From NCBI GenBank assembly GCA_003250235.1, contig QKGY01000287.1, forward strand, positions 1 to 26,836: a DNA stretch of 26,836 nt, written 5' to 3'. The notes beneath the pieces were generated by a model. It was not told the origin of the DNA. It saw nothing but the letters and a program-made list of their open reading frames with translations, and ran no database searches. The position numbers and the translations under genes are program-made. This stretch comes from Desulfuromonadaceae bacterium (lineage in GTDB: Bacteria > Desulfobacterota > Desulfuromonadia > Desulfuromonadales > SZUA-540). The number at the start of each line of letters is the position of its first letter. The stretch's first letter is position 1. Positions 1 to 7,286 of the stretch are shown here, piece after piece.

Positions 1-193
1 CAGGCATGATCACATCGAGAAGAATCATGTCCGGTTTGAGCCGGGAGAACAACTCGATGGCTTCCTGGCCGCCTTGGGCCAAGGCCACGTTGAAGCCGGC
101 CTGTTCGATGGCCAGTCGACAAAATTCACGCATGGCCGCGGAATCATCGGCGACAAGGACAAGCGGTTTCCGGCTTTCCGATAATTCGTTCAT
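1..193 (-). CDS. Response regulator receiver domain protein (partial, runs off left edge)
   Basis: Only the N-terminal 64 residues are inside the window. They form the start of a CheY-like receiver domain: a beta strand (PLVLVADDS) ending in the paired acidic residues that hold Mg2+, then an amphipathic helix, and the phospho-acceptor strand MILLDVIMP with the Asp expected to be phosphorylated by a histidine kinase. Whether an output domain follows cannot be seen. The ATG at 191-193 is chosen because the receiver fold begins about ten residues later; the ribosome-binding site in front of it is weak. A good sigma-70 promoter lies about 80 bases upstream. Its partner kinase is not identified; the kinase gene near 10-11 kb is too far away to pair by position alone. 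Confidence 0.85.
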   Translation of the reverse strand, partial: MNELSESRKPLVLVADDSAAMREFCRLAIEQAGFNVALAQGGQEAIELFSRLKPDMILLDVIMP

Positions 194-277
194 GGATCGT
201 TACACGTTCCGGCTATCACACAGGGGTGAGGCTACGGCAAGGAGGGAGCGGGAAGGTGGTTGCCGTTGCGCTTACCA

Positions 278-306
278 TATCTAAGATAAAAACCCCCTTT
301 CGTCAA
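278..306 (-). promoter_or_regulatory. Sigma-70 type promoter for the response regulator gene
   Basis: On the minus strand there is a -35 box TTGACG (301-306), a 17-base spacer, and a -10 box TAGATA (278-283). Transcription would start near 271, giving a leader of about 78 bases before the response regulator ATG at 193. The box match and spacing are good; activity is inferred. Confidence 0.6.
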
Positions 307-349
307 GGAGATTGCGGCGTCTTCCGACGTGCTGGCTGGGAAGTTAAGG

Positions 350-393
350 GATTAAAAAAAAGAGGGATGACCCGTAACGGGCCATCCCTCTTT
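350..393 (-). terminator. Rho-independent terminator of the glutamate synthase genes
   Basis: A near-perfect hairpin (arms 359-374 and 378-393, one bulge or mismatch, loop TAA) carries AAAGAGGGATG pairing with CATCCCTCTTT. On the minus strand it is followed by a run of T residues. It starts about 25 bases after the stop codon of the GltD-like gene at 418 and closes that transcription unit. Confidence 0.9.
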
Positions 394-417
394 GTCCAAT
401 ATATGGGAGAAAGGGTC

Positions 418-2730
418 TTAGACGACCTGCTCCATGGCCCAGATACCGCAAGGGCAGATGCCCGCGCAGATGCCGCAGCCGATACAGAGGTGATCGTCGG
501 AAACGTATTCAAACACCCCGCCTTCTTTTTCCACCCGGCGGATGGCCCCTTCGGGACAGGCTTCCAGGCACATGGAACAGTCCCGGCAGGTTCCGCAGGA
601 AAGACAGCGGTTGGTTTCCGCCTTGGCGTCGGTGACGCAGAACCGGCCGCGGTTCTGCGGGCGGAAGAGCTCCTTGGACAGGCAGCTCTGAGGAATCACT
701 TCGGGTTTGCGGATCGGCTCGAGGGTCTTGCCCGCCAAGTAGTTGTTGATCTGCAGGGCGACATCCGTCCCTTGGCCGATGGCGTGGGTCAACAGCCCTG
801 GCTTGATGGTGTCGCCGAGAGCAAATACACCGGGTGCCTTGACGGTCTGCCAGCAGTCATCCACATCCATCATGCCGCGGTCGCTCAACCACTCCCGGGG
901 AACATAGGAGAGGTCGGGGCGCTCGCCAATGGCGATGATCACCGTGTCGGCTTCGATCAGGGCGCCGTCTTTGGTCCAGAGCCCCCTCTCGTCGATCTTT
1001 TCGGTAAAGACGGGCCAGCGGATCTCGCCGCCGAGGGCTTTGACCCCGTCGATCTCATGTTTGTAGGCGGCAGGGCGCTGAATGTCGATGGCGGTGACCT
1101 TCTTGGCTCCCATGGCATACGCGCCGAGGCAAACGTCCATGCCGGCGTTGCCCGCGCCGATGACGACCACGCGTTCCCCGACCTCGGGGCGTTTGCCGTT
1201 GTTGATCTCCTTGAGAAAGTCCAGGCCTTTGACCAGGCGGTCGTGCCCCGGAAAAGGGATGACCACCGCGTTATGAGCGCCGCTGGCAATGACCACGGCG
1301 TTGTTCTCTTTGCGGATCTTGTCAAAAAGCGCGGCATCCACAGGGGTCTGGGTGAGGATGGAGATGCCCAGTTTCTTGACGCGGTCAATCTCGGTGTTCA
1401 GAGAGTTTTCCGGCAGCCGCGAAGTCGGGATGACCTGGCGCAGCTTGCCACCGACTTCCTTGTCCGCTTCGTAAATGGTGACCTCGTGTCCGGCCAGGCG
1501 GAGTTGCCAGGCTGCGGAAAGGCCTCCGGGGCCGCCGCCGATGACCGCCACCTTCTTGCCGGTTGCCGCAGCGGGTTGCGGAGAGGCGGCTTCCAGGGAG
1601 AGGCGGCCGAGTTCCTTGACGGCTACCGGGTGATCGAGGAACTGGCGGGTGCAGGCGTCCATGCACAGGTTCGGGCAGACCTCGCCGCAGACGCTGGCCG
1701 GGAAGGGGGAGTAGTTCAGTACCAGTTCCAGCGCTTCCTTGACCTTGCCCTGGCGCAGCAGTTTGATGCGGTCCTGGGTCGGAATGGCCGACGGGCAGGA
1801 GGTTTGGCAGGGAGCACCGTATTTTTTATCTTGCCAGCGAGGGATTTTGAGACGGTCGTCGCCGGCGTTGACCAGCCCGGCCACGTGCAGATAGTCGTCC
1901 TTGACCACATCGCCGAAGATGCCCCCCGTCACCCACTTGTTCTGGCGGAACTCGCGCATGGTGATACGGTGATGAACCTTGCGCTCCTCGTAGGTCTTGG
2001 CCACGATCTTCTGCCACTGGGAGAAGTCGGTCAGGGTCGGCAGAAGGTTCTTGCGGTCGACTTTGTCCAGAAAAAACGGGATGCCCTGTGTCAGGAACTC
2101 GCGGTCGGCGGCATCGAGATCGAGCAGCCAGACGTCATCGGAGAGACCCTTGACCGGTCCGCGGATGTAGATGGTCCCGCCGACCATGCCTTCGCAGCCT
2201 CGGTCTCCGAGCACGGACTCGGCGTCTTCGCAACCGACACCGCAGATGACGGCGATGCCGCCGCCCATGAACTCGAAAGAGAAGCTGCCGGTGTTTTTCA
2301 TGACCCAGAACTCGGGGGGCTCATAGGCCGGGTCGTGCTTCATCAGGGAGCCGGAACGGGTTCCGACGCGACCGGCCACGTAGATCTTGCCGCTGGCGGC
2401 GCAGTGGGCGGTGGTGTCTCCGCCGTCCCCCTTGATGACCAGGGTGGCTCCGGCGTTGAGCCAGCCGGCATCCGCCGGGGCAGAGCCCTCGACGACGATC
2501 TCAGTGCCGTTCAAACCGAAGGAGCCGACGCGCTGGCCGGGGTTCTTGACCTTGAACTTGAGCGGGGTGCCGTCTTCGGTCCACAGCGGACCGCCGATAT
2601 CGTGGTGGCCGGAGGAGAGTACCTCGAATTCGGTTTCTCCGGATTCCAGGGCCGCATAGATCTTCTGCAGCAGTTGCTGGGTGGAAATACGCTTCTTGTT
2701 ATCGTCAAAGCCGATGATTTGAGCAGGCAT
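418..2730 (-). CDS. Glutamate synthase GXGXG / GltD-type NADPH oxidoreductase / ferredoxin fusion subunit
   Basis: This 770-residue protein is the electron-input and structural subunit of a split glutamate synthase (glutamine + 2-oxoglutarate + 2 e- to 2 glutamate). Residues about 1-270 resemble the glycine-rich GXGXG beta-helix that normally forms the C-terminus of the large GOGAT subunit. Residues about 300-380 carry the GltD-type N-terminal Fe-S cysteines (C308, C312, C348, C352, C356, C360). The FAD site is VAVIGGGPGG (394-403) and the NADPH site VVVIGAGNAG (521-530). The C-terminus is a 2[4Fe-4S] ferredoxin with C715-C718-C721-C725 and C749-C752-C755-C759, plus two extra cysteines (C709, C712). 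The ATG has an AAGGAG ribosome site at 8 bases and lies 12 bases after the FMN subunit gene. The domain assignment is strong; the electron donor (NADPH, ferredoxin or both) is inferred. Confidence 0.9.
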   Translation of the reverse strand: MPAQIIGFDDNKKRISTQQLLQKIYAALESGETEFEVLSSGHHDIGGPLWTEDGTPLKFKVKNPGQRVGSFGLNGTEIVVEGSAPADAGWLNAGATLVIKGDGGDTTAHCAASGKIYVAGRVGTRSGSLMKHDPAYEPPEFWVMKNTGSFSFEFMGGGIAVICGVGCEDAESVLGDRGCEGMVGGTIYIRGPVKGLSDDVWLLDLDAADREFLTQGIPFFLDKVDRKNLLPTLTDFSQWQKIVAKTYEERKVHHRITMREFRQNKWVTGGIFGDVVKDDYLHVAGLVNAGDDRLKIPRWQDKKYGAPCQTSCPSAIPTQDRIKLLRQGKVKEALELVLNYSPFPASVCGEVCPNLCMDACTRQFLDHPVAVKELGRLSLEAASPQPAAATGKKVAVIGGGPGGLSAAWQLRLAGHEVTIYEADKEVGGKLRQVIPTSRLPENSLNTEIDRVKKLGISILTQTPVDAALFDKIRKENNAVVIASGAHNAVVIPFPGHDRLVKGLDFLKEINNGKRPEVGERVVVIGAGNAGMDVCLGAYAMGAKKVTAIDIQRPAAYKHEIDGVKALGGEIRWPVFTEKIDERGLWTKDGALIEADTVIIAIGERPDLSYVPREWLSDRGMMDVDDCWQTVKAPGVFALGDTIKPGLLTHAIGQGTDVALQINNYLAGKTLEPIRKPEVIPQSCLSKELFRPQNRGRFCVTDAKAETNRCLSCGTCRDCSMCLEACPEGAIRRVEKEGGVFEYVSDDHLCIGCGICAGICPCGIWAMEQVV

Positions 2731-2742
2731 AATGGAGACTCC

Positions 2743-4386
2743 TTAACACACGTACTGGATCTGCAGACGCTCGGCGACAGCCCGGTCCGTTGATACCAGG
2801 GCGTCGGCGCGGCCGACGGGCAGCGACGAGTTGCCGATGGGGGCCATGAGCTTCTTGAGCTCCTGATCCATCGCCAGGAAGTAGTTGACGATGTTCTGGG
2901 CGGCCCTTTCAGGGTCGAGGCGATGCACCAGGGCGGGTTCCTGGGTGGTGATGCCCACCGGGCACAACCCGGTATTGCAGGCATTGCAGCGTCCCATCTC
3001 GTTGCCCACGCAGCCGGCCATCTGCAGAATCAGCTTGCCGGTGAAGACGCCGTTGGCGCCGAGACAGATCATCTTGAACGCATCGGCAGCGAGATCCCCG
3101 GTCTTGCCGAGGCCGCCGGCCGCCCACAGAGGAATCTGACCCTGCCGTCCCTGGGCCACTGCGGCGAGGTAGCAGTCGCGCAGCTTGCTGACGATCGGAT
3201 GACCGGTGTGGTCGAGGGAGACCTCATGAGCCGCTCCCGTACCGCCGTCGATGCCGTCGAGGAAGAAGCCGCCAACGATGTTGTAGGGGTCGCGCACCAG
3301 GTTGTTGAAAACCGACACCGAGGTCGCCGAGGCAGCCACTTTGATAGCGACGGGTACCCGGAACTTGAAGGCGGCGTTGAAGGAGAGGAACATCTTCTGC
3401 ACGCTCTCTTCGATCGAGTAGAGCCCCTGGTGGTTCGGCGGGGAAAGCAGGTCCGCCTTGGGAACGCCGCGAATGGCCTGAATATGTTCGGCCACCTTCT
3501 GGGCCATCAGCAGGCCGCCGTCGCCGGGCTTGGCGCCCTGACCGATTTTGATCAGCACTCCGGCAGGGTCTTCGATCATGTGGGGCATGGTCTTGGCGAT
3601 ACGGTTCCAACCGAAGTGGCCCGAGGCGATCTGCAGGATCATGTATTTGAGGTAGCGGCTCTTGAGAAGGCGTACCGGCATCCCCCCTTCGCCCGAGCAC
3701 ATGCGGACGGGCAGGCCGCACTCCTCGTTAAGGTAGGCCACGGCCATGGCCACGGCTTCCCACATCCTCCAGGAGAGGGCGCCGATGGACATGTCGCCGA
3801 TGATGACCGGGTAGATCCAGCGAACCGGCGGGGTGTGGCCGGAGGCCTCAAGCTGGCCGCTTTCATTGACCGAGAACGGCAGCTTCTTGGCCGGCATGAT
3901 GCGCCCGAAGGGAGCCAGCAAATCGAAGGTGTGGCGCTGGGCATCGAGGCTCGGGTCGGTCATCTGCGAGATGCGCCCTACCCGCAAGCGGTCGAGGGTG
4001 CGGATGGTGCCTTCGAGGTTCTTGCGGCCGCCGCGCTTGATCGAATCGCCGGCCAGACACCGGGTGACGATGGGGTGGCGGTTGTCGATGTTGCGCACCG
4101 GTCCGATGGCGTCGTTGGGGCACACCTTCTCGCAGATGCCACAGCCGCGGCAGTAATTCTTGATCGAATGCGCCTGGCGGATGACGGGGACGGCGGAAAA
4201 CCGGGCCTTGGGTTCGGGAAAATCGCTCTCTGAAAAGACCATCCGGCGCCGTTCGACTTTGGGCACGATGGCCCGGAAGGAGCAGGCGGCTACGCAGGAG
4301 CCGCACAGGGTGCAGCGGCTGGCGTCGTAACGGATCTTCCAGGGCAGGTCGTTGGGGGTGACGTCGTGGACTTTCATTGTCTCCAT
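2743..4386 (-). CDS. Glutamate synthase FMN-binding (synthase) subunit with N-terminal 2[4Fe-4S] ferredoxin
   Basis: This 547-residue protein is the catalytic synthase domain, where ammonia from glutamine reacts with 2-oxoglutarate on FMN. An N-terminal bacterial-type ferredoxin module shows C25-C28-C31-C35 and C79-C82-C85-C89. The central domain about 150-500 has the glutamate synthase signatures GQGAKPGDGG (282-291) and DGIDGGTGAA (377-386), then a cysteine group (C459, C467, C470, C475) followed by PVGITTQ where the family's 3Fe-4S cluster sits. Large bacterial GltB joins this domain to the amidotransferase and GXGXG domains; here they are separate genes. Two starts are possible: ATG 4386 with GGAGG at 7 bases, chosen here, or ATG 4377, which overlaps the previous stop as ATGA but has poor spacing. 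Either way translation is coupled to the amidotransferase gene upstream. Confidence 0.92.
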   Translation of the reverse strand: METMKVHDVTPNDLPWKIRYDASRCTLCGSCVAACSFRAIVPKVERRRMVFSESDFPEPKARFSAVPVIRQAHSIKNYCRGCGICEKVCPNDAIGPVRNIDNRHPIVTRCLAGDSIKRGGRKNLEGTIRTLDRLRVGRISQMTDPSLDAQRHTFDLLAPFGRIMPAKKLPFSVNESGQLEASGHTPPVRWIYPVIIGDMSIGALSWRMWEAVAMAVAYLNEECGLPVRMCSGEGGMPVRLLKSRYLKYMILQIASGHFGWNRIAKTMPHMIEDPAGVLIKIGQGAKPGDGGLLMAQKVAEHIQAIRGVPKADLLSPPNHQGLYSIEESVQKMFLSFNAAFKFRVPVAIKVAASATSVSVFNNLVRDPYNIVGGFFLDGIDGGTGAAHEVSLDHTGHPIVSKLRDCYLAAVAQGRQGQIPLWAAGGLGKTGDLAADAFKMICLGANGVFTGKLILQMAGCVGNEMGRCNACNTGLCPVGITTQEPALVHRLDPERAAQNIVNYFLAMDQELKKLMAPIGNSSLPVGRADALVSTDRAVAERLQIQYVC

Positions 4387-5480
4387 CTGTGAACCTCCAG
4401 ATTGCTATCGATGGCCACGATTTCGCGCTCGTGGGGATAGATGTCGGTTTCCCAGTTGCGGTCGGGGAGGACCTCGTTGATGCCGCAGACTTCGGAGGAG
4501 AACACCACCATGTCGTCGGAACGGCCGATGACGATGGGGCGCAGCTTCTTGGCGTCGCAGCAGGTGAACAGGGTGTTGTCGGGCATAACGCCGATAATCG
4601 TATTGGGGCCGTTGATCTCCAGGTGTGCCAGGGATTGACGGATGGAGAGCAGGGACTCCTTGTCCTCCCGCTTCTGGATCTCCTCAAAAGGGAGCGGCGT
4701 GATGACATGTTTGAAATAGGAAAGCGGCCAGCCCAACTGACGATGCGCGTAGTGCAGGGTATAGAGGAAACACTGGGAGTCCGACTCGAATCCGATATAA
4801 CCCCGATGGAGCTTACGCTGGAACTCGACATTCTTCAGGTAGAAGGTGTTCTCGCCGTTGGCCAGAGCGGTATACCCCTGCAGGAAGAAGGGGTGGGCCG
4901 CATAGCGGACGATGTCATAGTTGGTGTTCTGACGGCACTGGGCGGTAATGACCTTGGCGGTAAACTTCTGGTCGGGTTCCCACAGGTTGAAATAGGTGCC
5001 GATATCGCGAGGATCGCCGATCTCCTTGAGGGTGACCACATCGGGCCAAAAGGAATAGGCGAAGCCCATCTCATCCTTTTCGAGGGCCCGGCGTATCTTG
5101 AGCCGCATGTCCAGCAGAAGTTCTTCCTTCTCCCGCTGTTCGGCCTTTTTGTAGTGCTTGGGGTAGTCGAAGGTCTGAAAAACGTAGTTGGGCATGGCGT
5201 TGATGTCCAGCCCGGGAAGGTCGTTGGTGTCAGGAACCCACTGGAGTACGCGCTGGAATCCTGCGGCGTGCAGGATGTCCTCGGCGACCTTGAGCCCTTC
5301 GTCGGTGCAGGCAAGCGACAGGGTGGGAAGATGTTTGTACCCTTCGAAAATTCCTCCCAGGTCGTGCATGACCATGGCGAATCCGGAGTTGTCATGTCCC
5401 TTTTGCTGGGACTGCATGAGCAGAAGCGCCTGGCTGGGGTGGACATAATTCAGGCTTTTTATCGCACCTATTCGACACAT
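4374..5480 (-). CDS. Glutamate synthase glutamine amidotransferase (class II) subunit
   Basis: This 368-residue protein is the glutaminase part of the split glutamate synthase; it should release ammonia from glutamine for the FMN subunit. The start ATG at 5478-5480 is chosen because it puts Cys at position 2 (MCRIGAI), the N-terminal nucleophile of class-II amidotransferases after Met removal, and because GGAGG lies 8 bases upstream. An in-frame ATG 15 bases further upstream would bury the catalytic Cys. Other family-like segments are KGHDNSGFAM (27-36), LANGENT (206-212) and FESDSQ (231-236). In the common HNGE motif the residue before NGE is His; here it is Ala. The 3' end overlaps or abuts the FMN subunit start, so the two are probably made in equal amounts. 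It is the first gene after a sigma-54-like promoter. Confidence 0.88.
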   Translation of the reverse strand: MCRIGAIKSLNYVHPSQALLLMQSQQKGHDNSGFAMVMHDLGGIFEGYKHLPTLSLACTDEGLKVAEDILHAAGFQRVLQWVPDTNDLPGLDINAMPNYVFQTFDYPKHYKKAEQREKEELLLDMRLKIRRALEKDEMGFAYSFWPDVVTLKEIGDPRDIGTYFNLWEPDQKFTAKVITAQCRQNTNYDIVRYAAHPFFLQGYTALANGENTFYLKNVEFQRKLHRGYIGFESDSQCFLYTLHYAHRQLGWPLSYFKHVITPLPFEEIQKREDKESLLSIRQSLAHLEINGPNTIIGVMPDNTLFTCCDAKKLRPIVIGRSDDMVVFSSEVCGINEVLPDRNWETDIYPHEREIVAIDSNLEVHRWRQ

Positions 5481-5551
5481 GGCCGATACCTCCAAGTGTT
5501 GGTTTCAGGGGGTTGGTAGTTCTAGGGGGAAACTGCAAGCACAAACTCAAA

Positions 5552-5567
5552 AGCAAAAAACGAGCCA
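5552..5567 (-). promoter_or_regulatory. Sigma-54 (-24/-12) promoter for the glutamate synthase genes
   Basis: The minus strand reads TGGCTCGTTTTTTGCT, which fits the RpoN consensus TGGCWCG-N4-TTGCW with exactly ten bases between the invariant GG and GC. Transcription would start near 5541, leaving about a 60-base leader before the amidotransferase ATG at 5480. RpoN promoters need an AAA+ activator such as NtrC. I could not identify a clear activator palindrome in the 200 bases upstream. Confidence 0.75.
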
Positions 5568-5717
5568 TGAGCCAAGTATACGCAATATTGGTCCTATTAA
5601 ATTTGTAACCCTATGTAAGTATTTAGAAAAACAAAGGGGCACAAAGAGCGGATTTTACGAAAAGGGGGAGGGACGGGAAGCGTTGCCGAGTATGTTCTAC
5701 TCAGATTGTGCTTACAA

Positions 5718-5771
5718 CCTACACAGGTCGAACAGGCTCATCCCGCCGGAAGGCCTGTCGACCTGTGTAGG
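5718..5771 (-). repeat. Long inverted repeat between amt and the glutamate synthase genes
   Basis: Arms 5718-5737 and 5753-5771 are complementary over 19 pairs with one unpaired A and a 15-base loop. The hairpin begins 10 bases after the amt stop codon. It has no T-run on either side, so it is not a standard intrinsic terminator, although it could stop or stabilise the amt transcript. It also lies about 150-200 bases upstream of the sigma-54 promoter at 5552, where enhancer sites usually occur. The rest of the 301-base gap (5481-5781) is A+T-richer and shows no gene. Confidence 0.7.
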
Positions 5772-5781
5772 GGTATTTCGA

Positions 5782-7050
5782 TCAGAAGTTGTATCCGGTT
5801 TCCGAGTGGGCCACCTGGTCCAGCCCCATCCTTTCCTCGTCCGCCTCGACGCGCAGTCCCATCGTCACTTTGAGAACGTAGACGATGATCAGGGTAACCC
5901 CTACGGCATAGACCCCGGTGGCGAGCAGGCCGAGAGCCTGGACCCAGAGCTGATGGAGATTTCCGGCCAGGGCTCCGGTGGCACCGACGCTGGCAAAGAT
6001 GCCGGTTGCCAGGGCTCCCCAAGCGCCACCGATTCCATGAACGCCGAACGCGTCGAGAGAATCGTCGTAATGGAGACGATGCTTGAGCATCACGCCGCCG
6101 TAGCATACGAACCCGGCGGTCAACCCCATCAGCAGGGCCCAGGCCGGGGTAACGAAGCCGGCAGCCGGCGTGATGACCACCAGCCCCGCCACGATCCCGG
6201 AAGCGGCACCAAGGGCGCTGGGTTTGCCGGCATGCAGCCACTCGGCGATCATCCAGGAAAGGGCACCAGCGGATGCGGCTGTTTGCGTTGTTGTGAAAGC
6301 CAGGGCGGCGCTGGTTCCGGATGACAGGGCGCTGCCGGCATTGAAGCCGAACCAGCCGAACCAGAGCAGGCCGGCCCCGAGCAAGGTCATGGGCAGGTTA
6401 TGGGGTACCATGCGTTCCAGGGGATACCCTTTGCGCTTGCCGAGAATCAGAGCCAAGGTCAGCGCGGTGATCCCCGAAGAGAAATGGACGACGGTGCCTC
6501 CGGCGAAATCGAGGGCGCCGTCCTTGAGGAGCCACCCCCCCTCTCCCCAGACCCAGTGAGCGACCGGATCATAAACCAGGGTGGCCCAAAGGAAGATAAA
6601 GACACAATAGGTGGAGAACTTCATGCGCTCGGCAACAGCCCCGCTGATAAGCGCCGGGGTAATAATGGCGAACATTCCCTGAAACATCACAAATACGTAC
6701 GTGGGAATGGTGCCCGAGAGGGAGTCCGGGGTGATGCCGTTGAGAAAGAGGTTGCCGAAGCCGCCGATGAAGGAGCCGGAGCCGCCGAAAGCCAGGCTGT
6801 AGCCGAACACGATCCATTGAACGCCGATGATGGCCATGGCCGCGAAGGTGTGCATGGTGGTGGAGAGAACGTTTTTGGCGCGCACCATGCCCCCATAGAA
6901 AAGGGCCAGGCCGGGGAGCATGACCAGAACGAGGGCGGAGCTGACCAGCATCCAGGCCGTGTCTCCGGCGTTGGGGCCGTCCGTGGCGAAGGCGATGCCG
7001 GGGAGTGAGCAGATGCTGAAAACAAGGGAGATGAGCAGTGATAAGCGCAT
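5782..7050 (-). CDS. amt: Ammonium transporter (Amt/MEP/Rh family)
   Basis: This 422-residue inner-membrane channel conducts ammonium/ammonia. It has a cleavable-looking Sec signal peptide (residues 1-22, ending AFA), about eleven hydrophobic segments, and family signatures: DPVAHWVWG (161-169), the twin histidines H189 (GGTVVHFSSG) and H338 (GVHGIGG), and a cytoplasmic C-terminal tail rich in acidic residues. The ATG at 7050 has GGAGG at 7 bases. A longer reading frame from 7152 is rejected because it would begin upstream of the predicted sigma-54 transcription start. Amt genes usually sit next to glnB/glnK, a PII regulator; none is seen on either side here. The downstream neighbours are the glutamate synthase subunits, so uptake and assimilation are placed together. 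Confidence 0.95.
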   Translation of the reverse strand: MRLSLLISLVFSICSLPGIAFATDGPNAGDTAWMLVSSALVLVMLPGLALFYGGMVRAKNVLSTTMHTFAAMAIIGVQWIVFGYSLAFGGSGSFIGGFGNLFLNGITPDSLSGTIPTYVFVMFQGMFAIITPALISGAVAERMKFSTYCVFIFLWATLVYDPVAHWVWGEGGWLLKDGALDFAGGTVVHFSSGITALTLALILGKRKGYPLERMVPHNLPMTLLGAGLLWFGWFGFNAGSALSSGTSAALAFTTTQTAASAGALSWMIAEWLHAGKPSALGAASGIVAGLVVITPAAGFVTPAWALLMGLTAGFVCYGGVMLKHRLHYDDSLDAFGVHGIGGAWGALATGIFASVGATGALAGNLHQLWVQALGLLATGVYAVGVTLIIVYVLKVTMGLRVEADEERMGLDQVAHSETGYNF

Positions 7051-7122
7051 TGAGAGACCTCCAGAGTAGACGTCATTGTCGCCAGGGGGCGAGCGGATGG
7101 CTTCGTTGCCGAGCAGGAATGC

Positions 7123-7138
7123 AGCAAGGCATGTGCCA
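7123..7138 (-). promoter_or_regulatory. Sigma-54 (-24/-12) promoter for amt
   Basis: The minus strand reads TGGCACATGCCTTGCT, matching TGGCAC-N5-TTGCW with ten bases between GG and GC. Transcription would start near 7112, about 62 bases upstream of the amt ATG. The geometry is almost the same as for the promoter at 5552. A T/A-rich tract further upstream (7172-7182) could be a bend or IHF region, but no clear IHF or NtrC site was found. Confidence 0.8.
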
Positions 7139-7240
7139 AGGAATTCCATCATGCAATGTTAACAGGTTACGATTTTTTTTTTGAGAAAGAGAACGGATGC
7201 TGCCCAATTAATGATCAGCGGTGCCTACGAGACGTGCGAA

Positions 7241-7272
7241 AAAAGAAAAGGCCCCGCTTGAGCAGGGCCTTT
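7241..7272 (-). terminator. Rho-independent terminator of ilvE
   Basis: On the minus strand the stem AAAGGCCC / GGGCCTTT (arms 7247-7254 and 7265-7272, with two more inner pairs around a TTGA loop) is followed by a T-rich run TTTTCTTTTTT. It begins 15 bases after the ilvE stop at 7287 and separates ilvE from the amt promoter. Confidence 0.88.
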
Positions 7273-7286
7273 GTGGGAAAGGGAAT

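Noticed and set aside
226..2793. 855-codon open frame on the plus strand
   Set aside because: It is antisense to the GltD-like gene in a phase that stays open because of G+C-rich codon use. The sequence has no recognisable domain, and the minus strand is full of clear motifs.
2923..4233. 436-codon plus-strand open frame
   Set aside because: Antisense to the FMN subunit gene; no family signature, composition typical of a shadow frame.
4377..5519. 380-codon plus-strand open frame
   Set aside because: Mirrors the amidotransferase gene and shows no credible domain.
7051..7152. Upstream extension of the amt reading frame
   Set aside because: It would start upstream of the predicted sigma-54 transcription start and place extra residues before an evident signal peptide.
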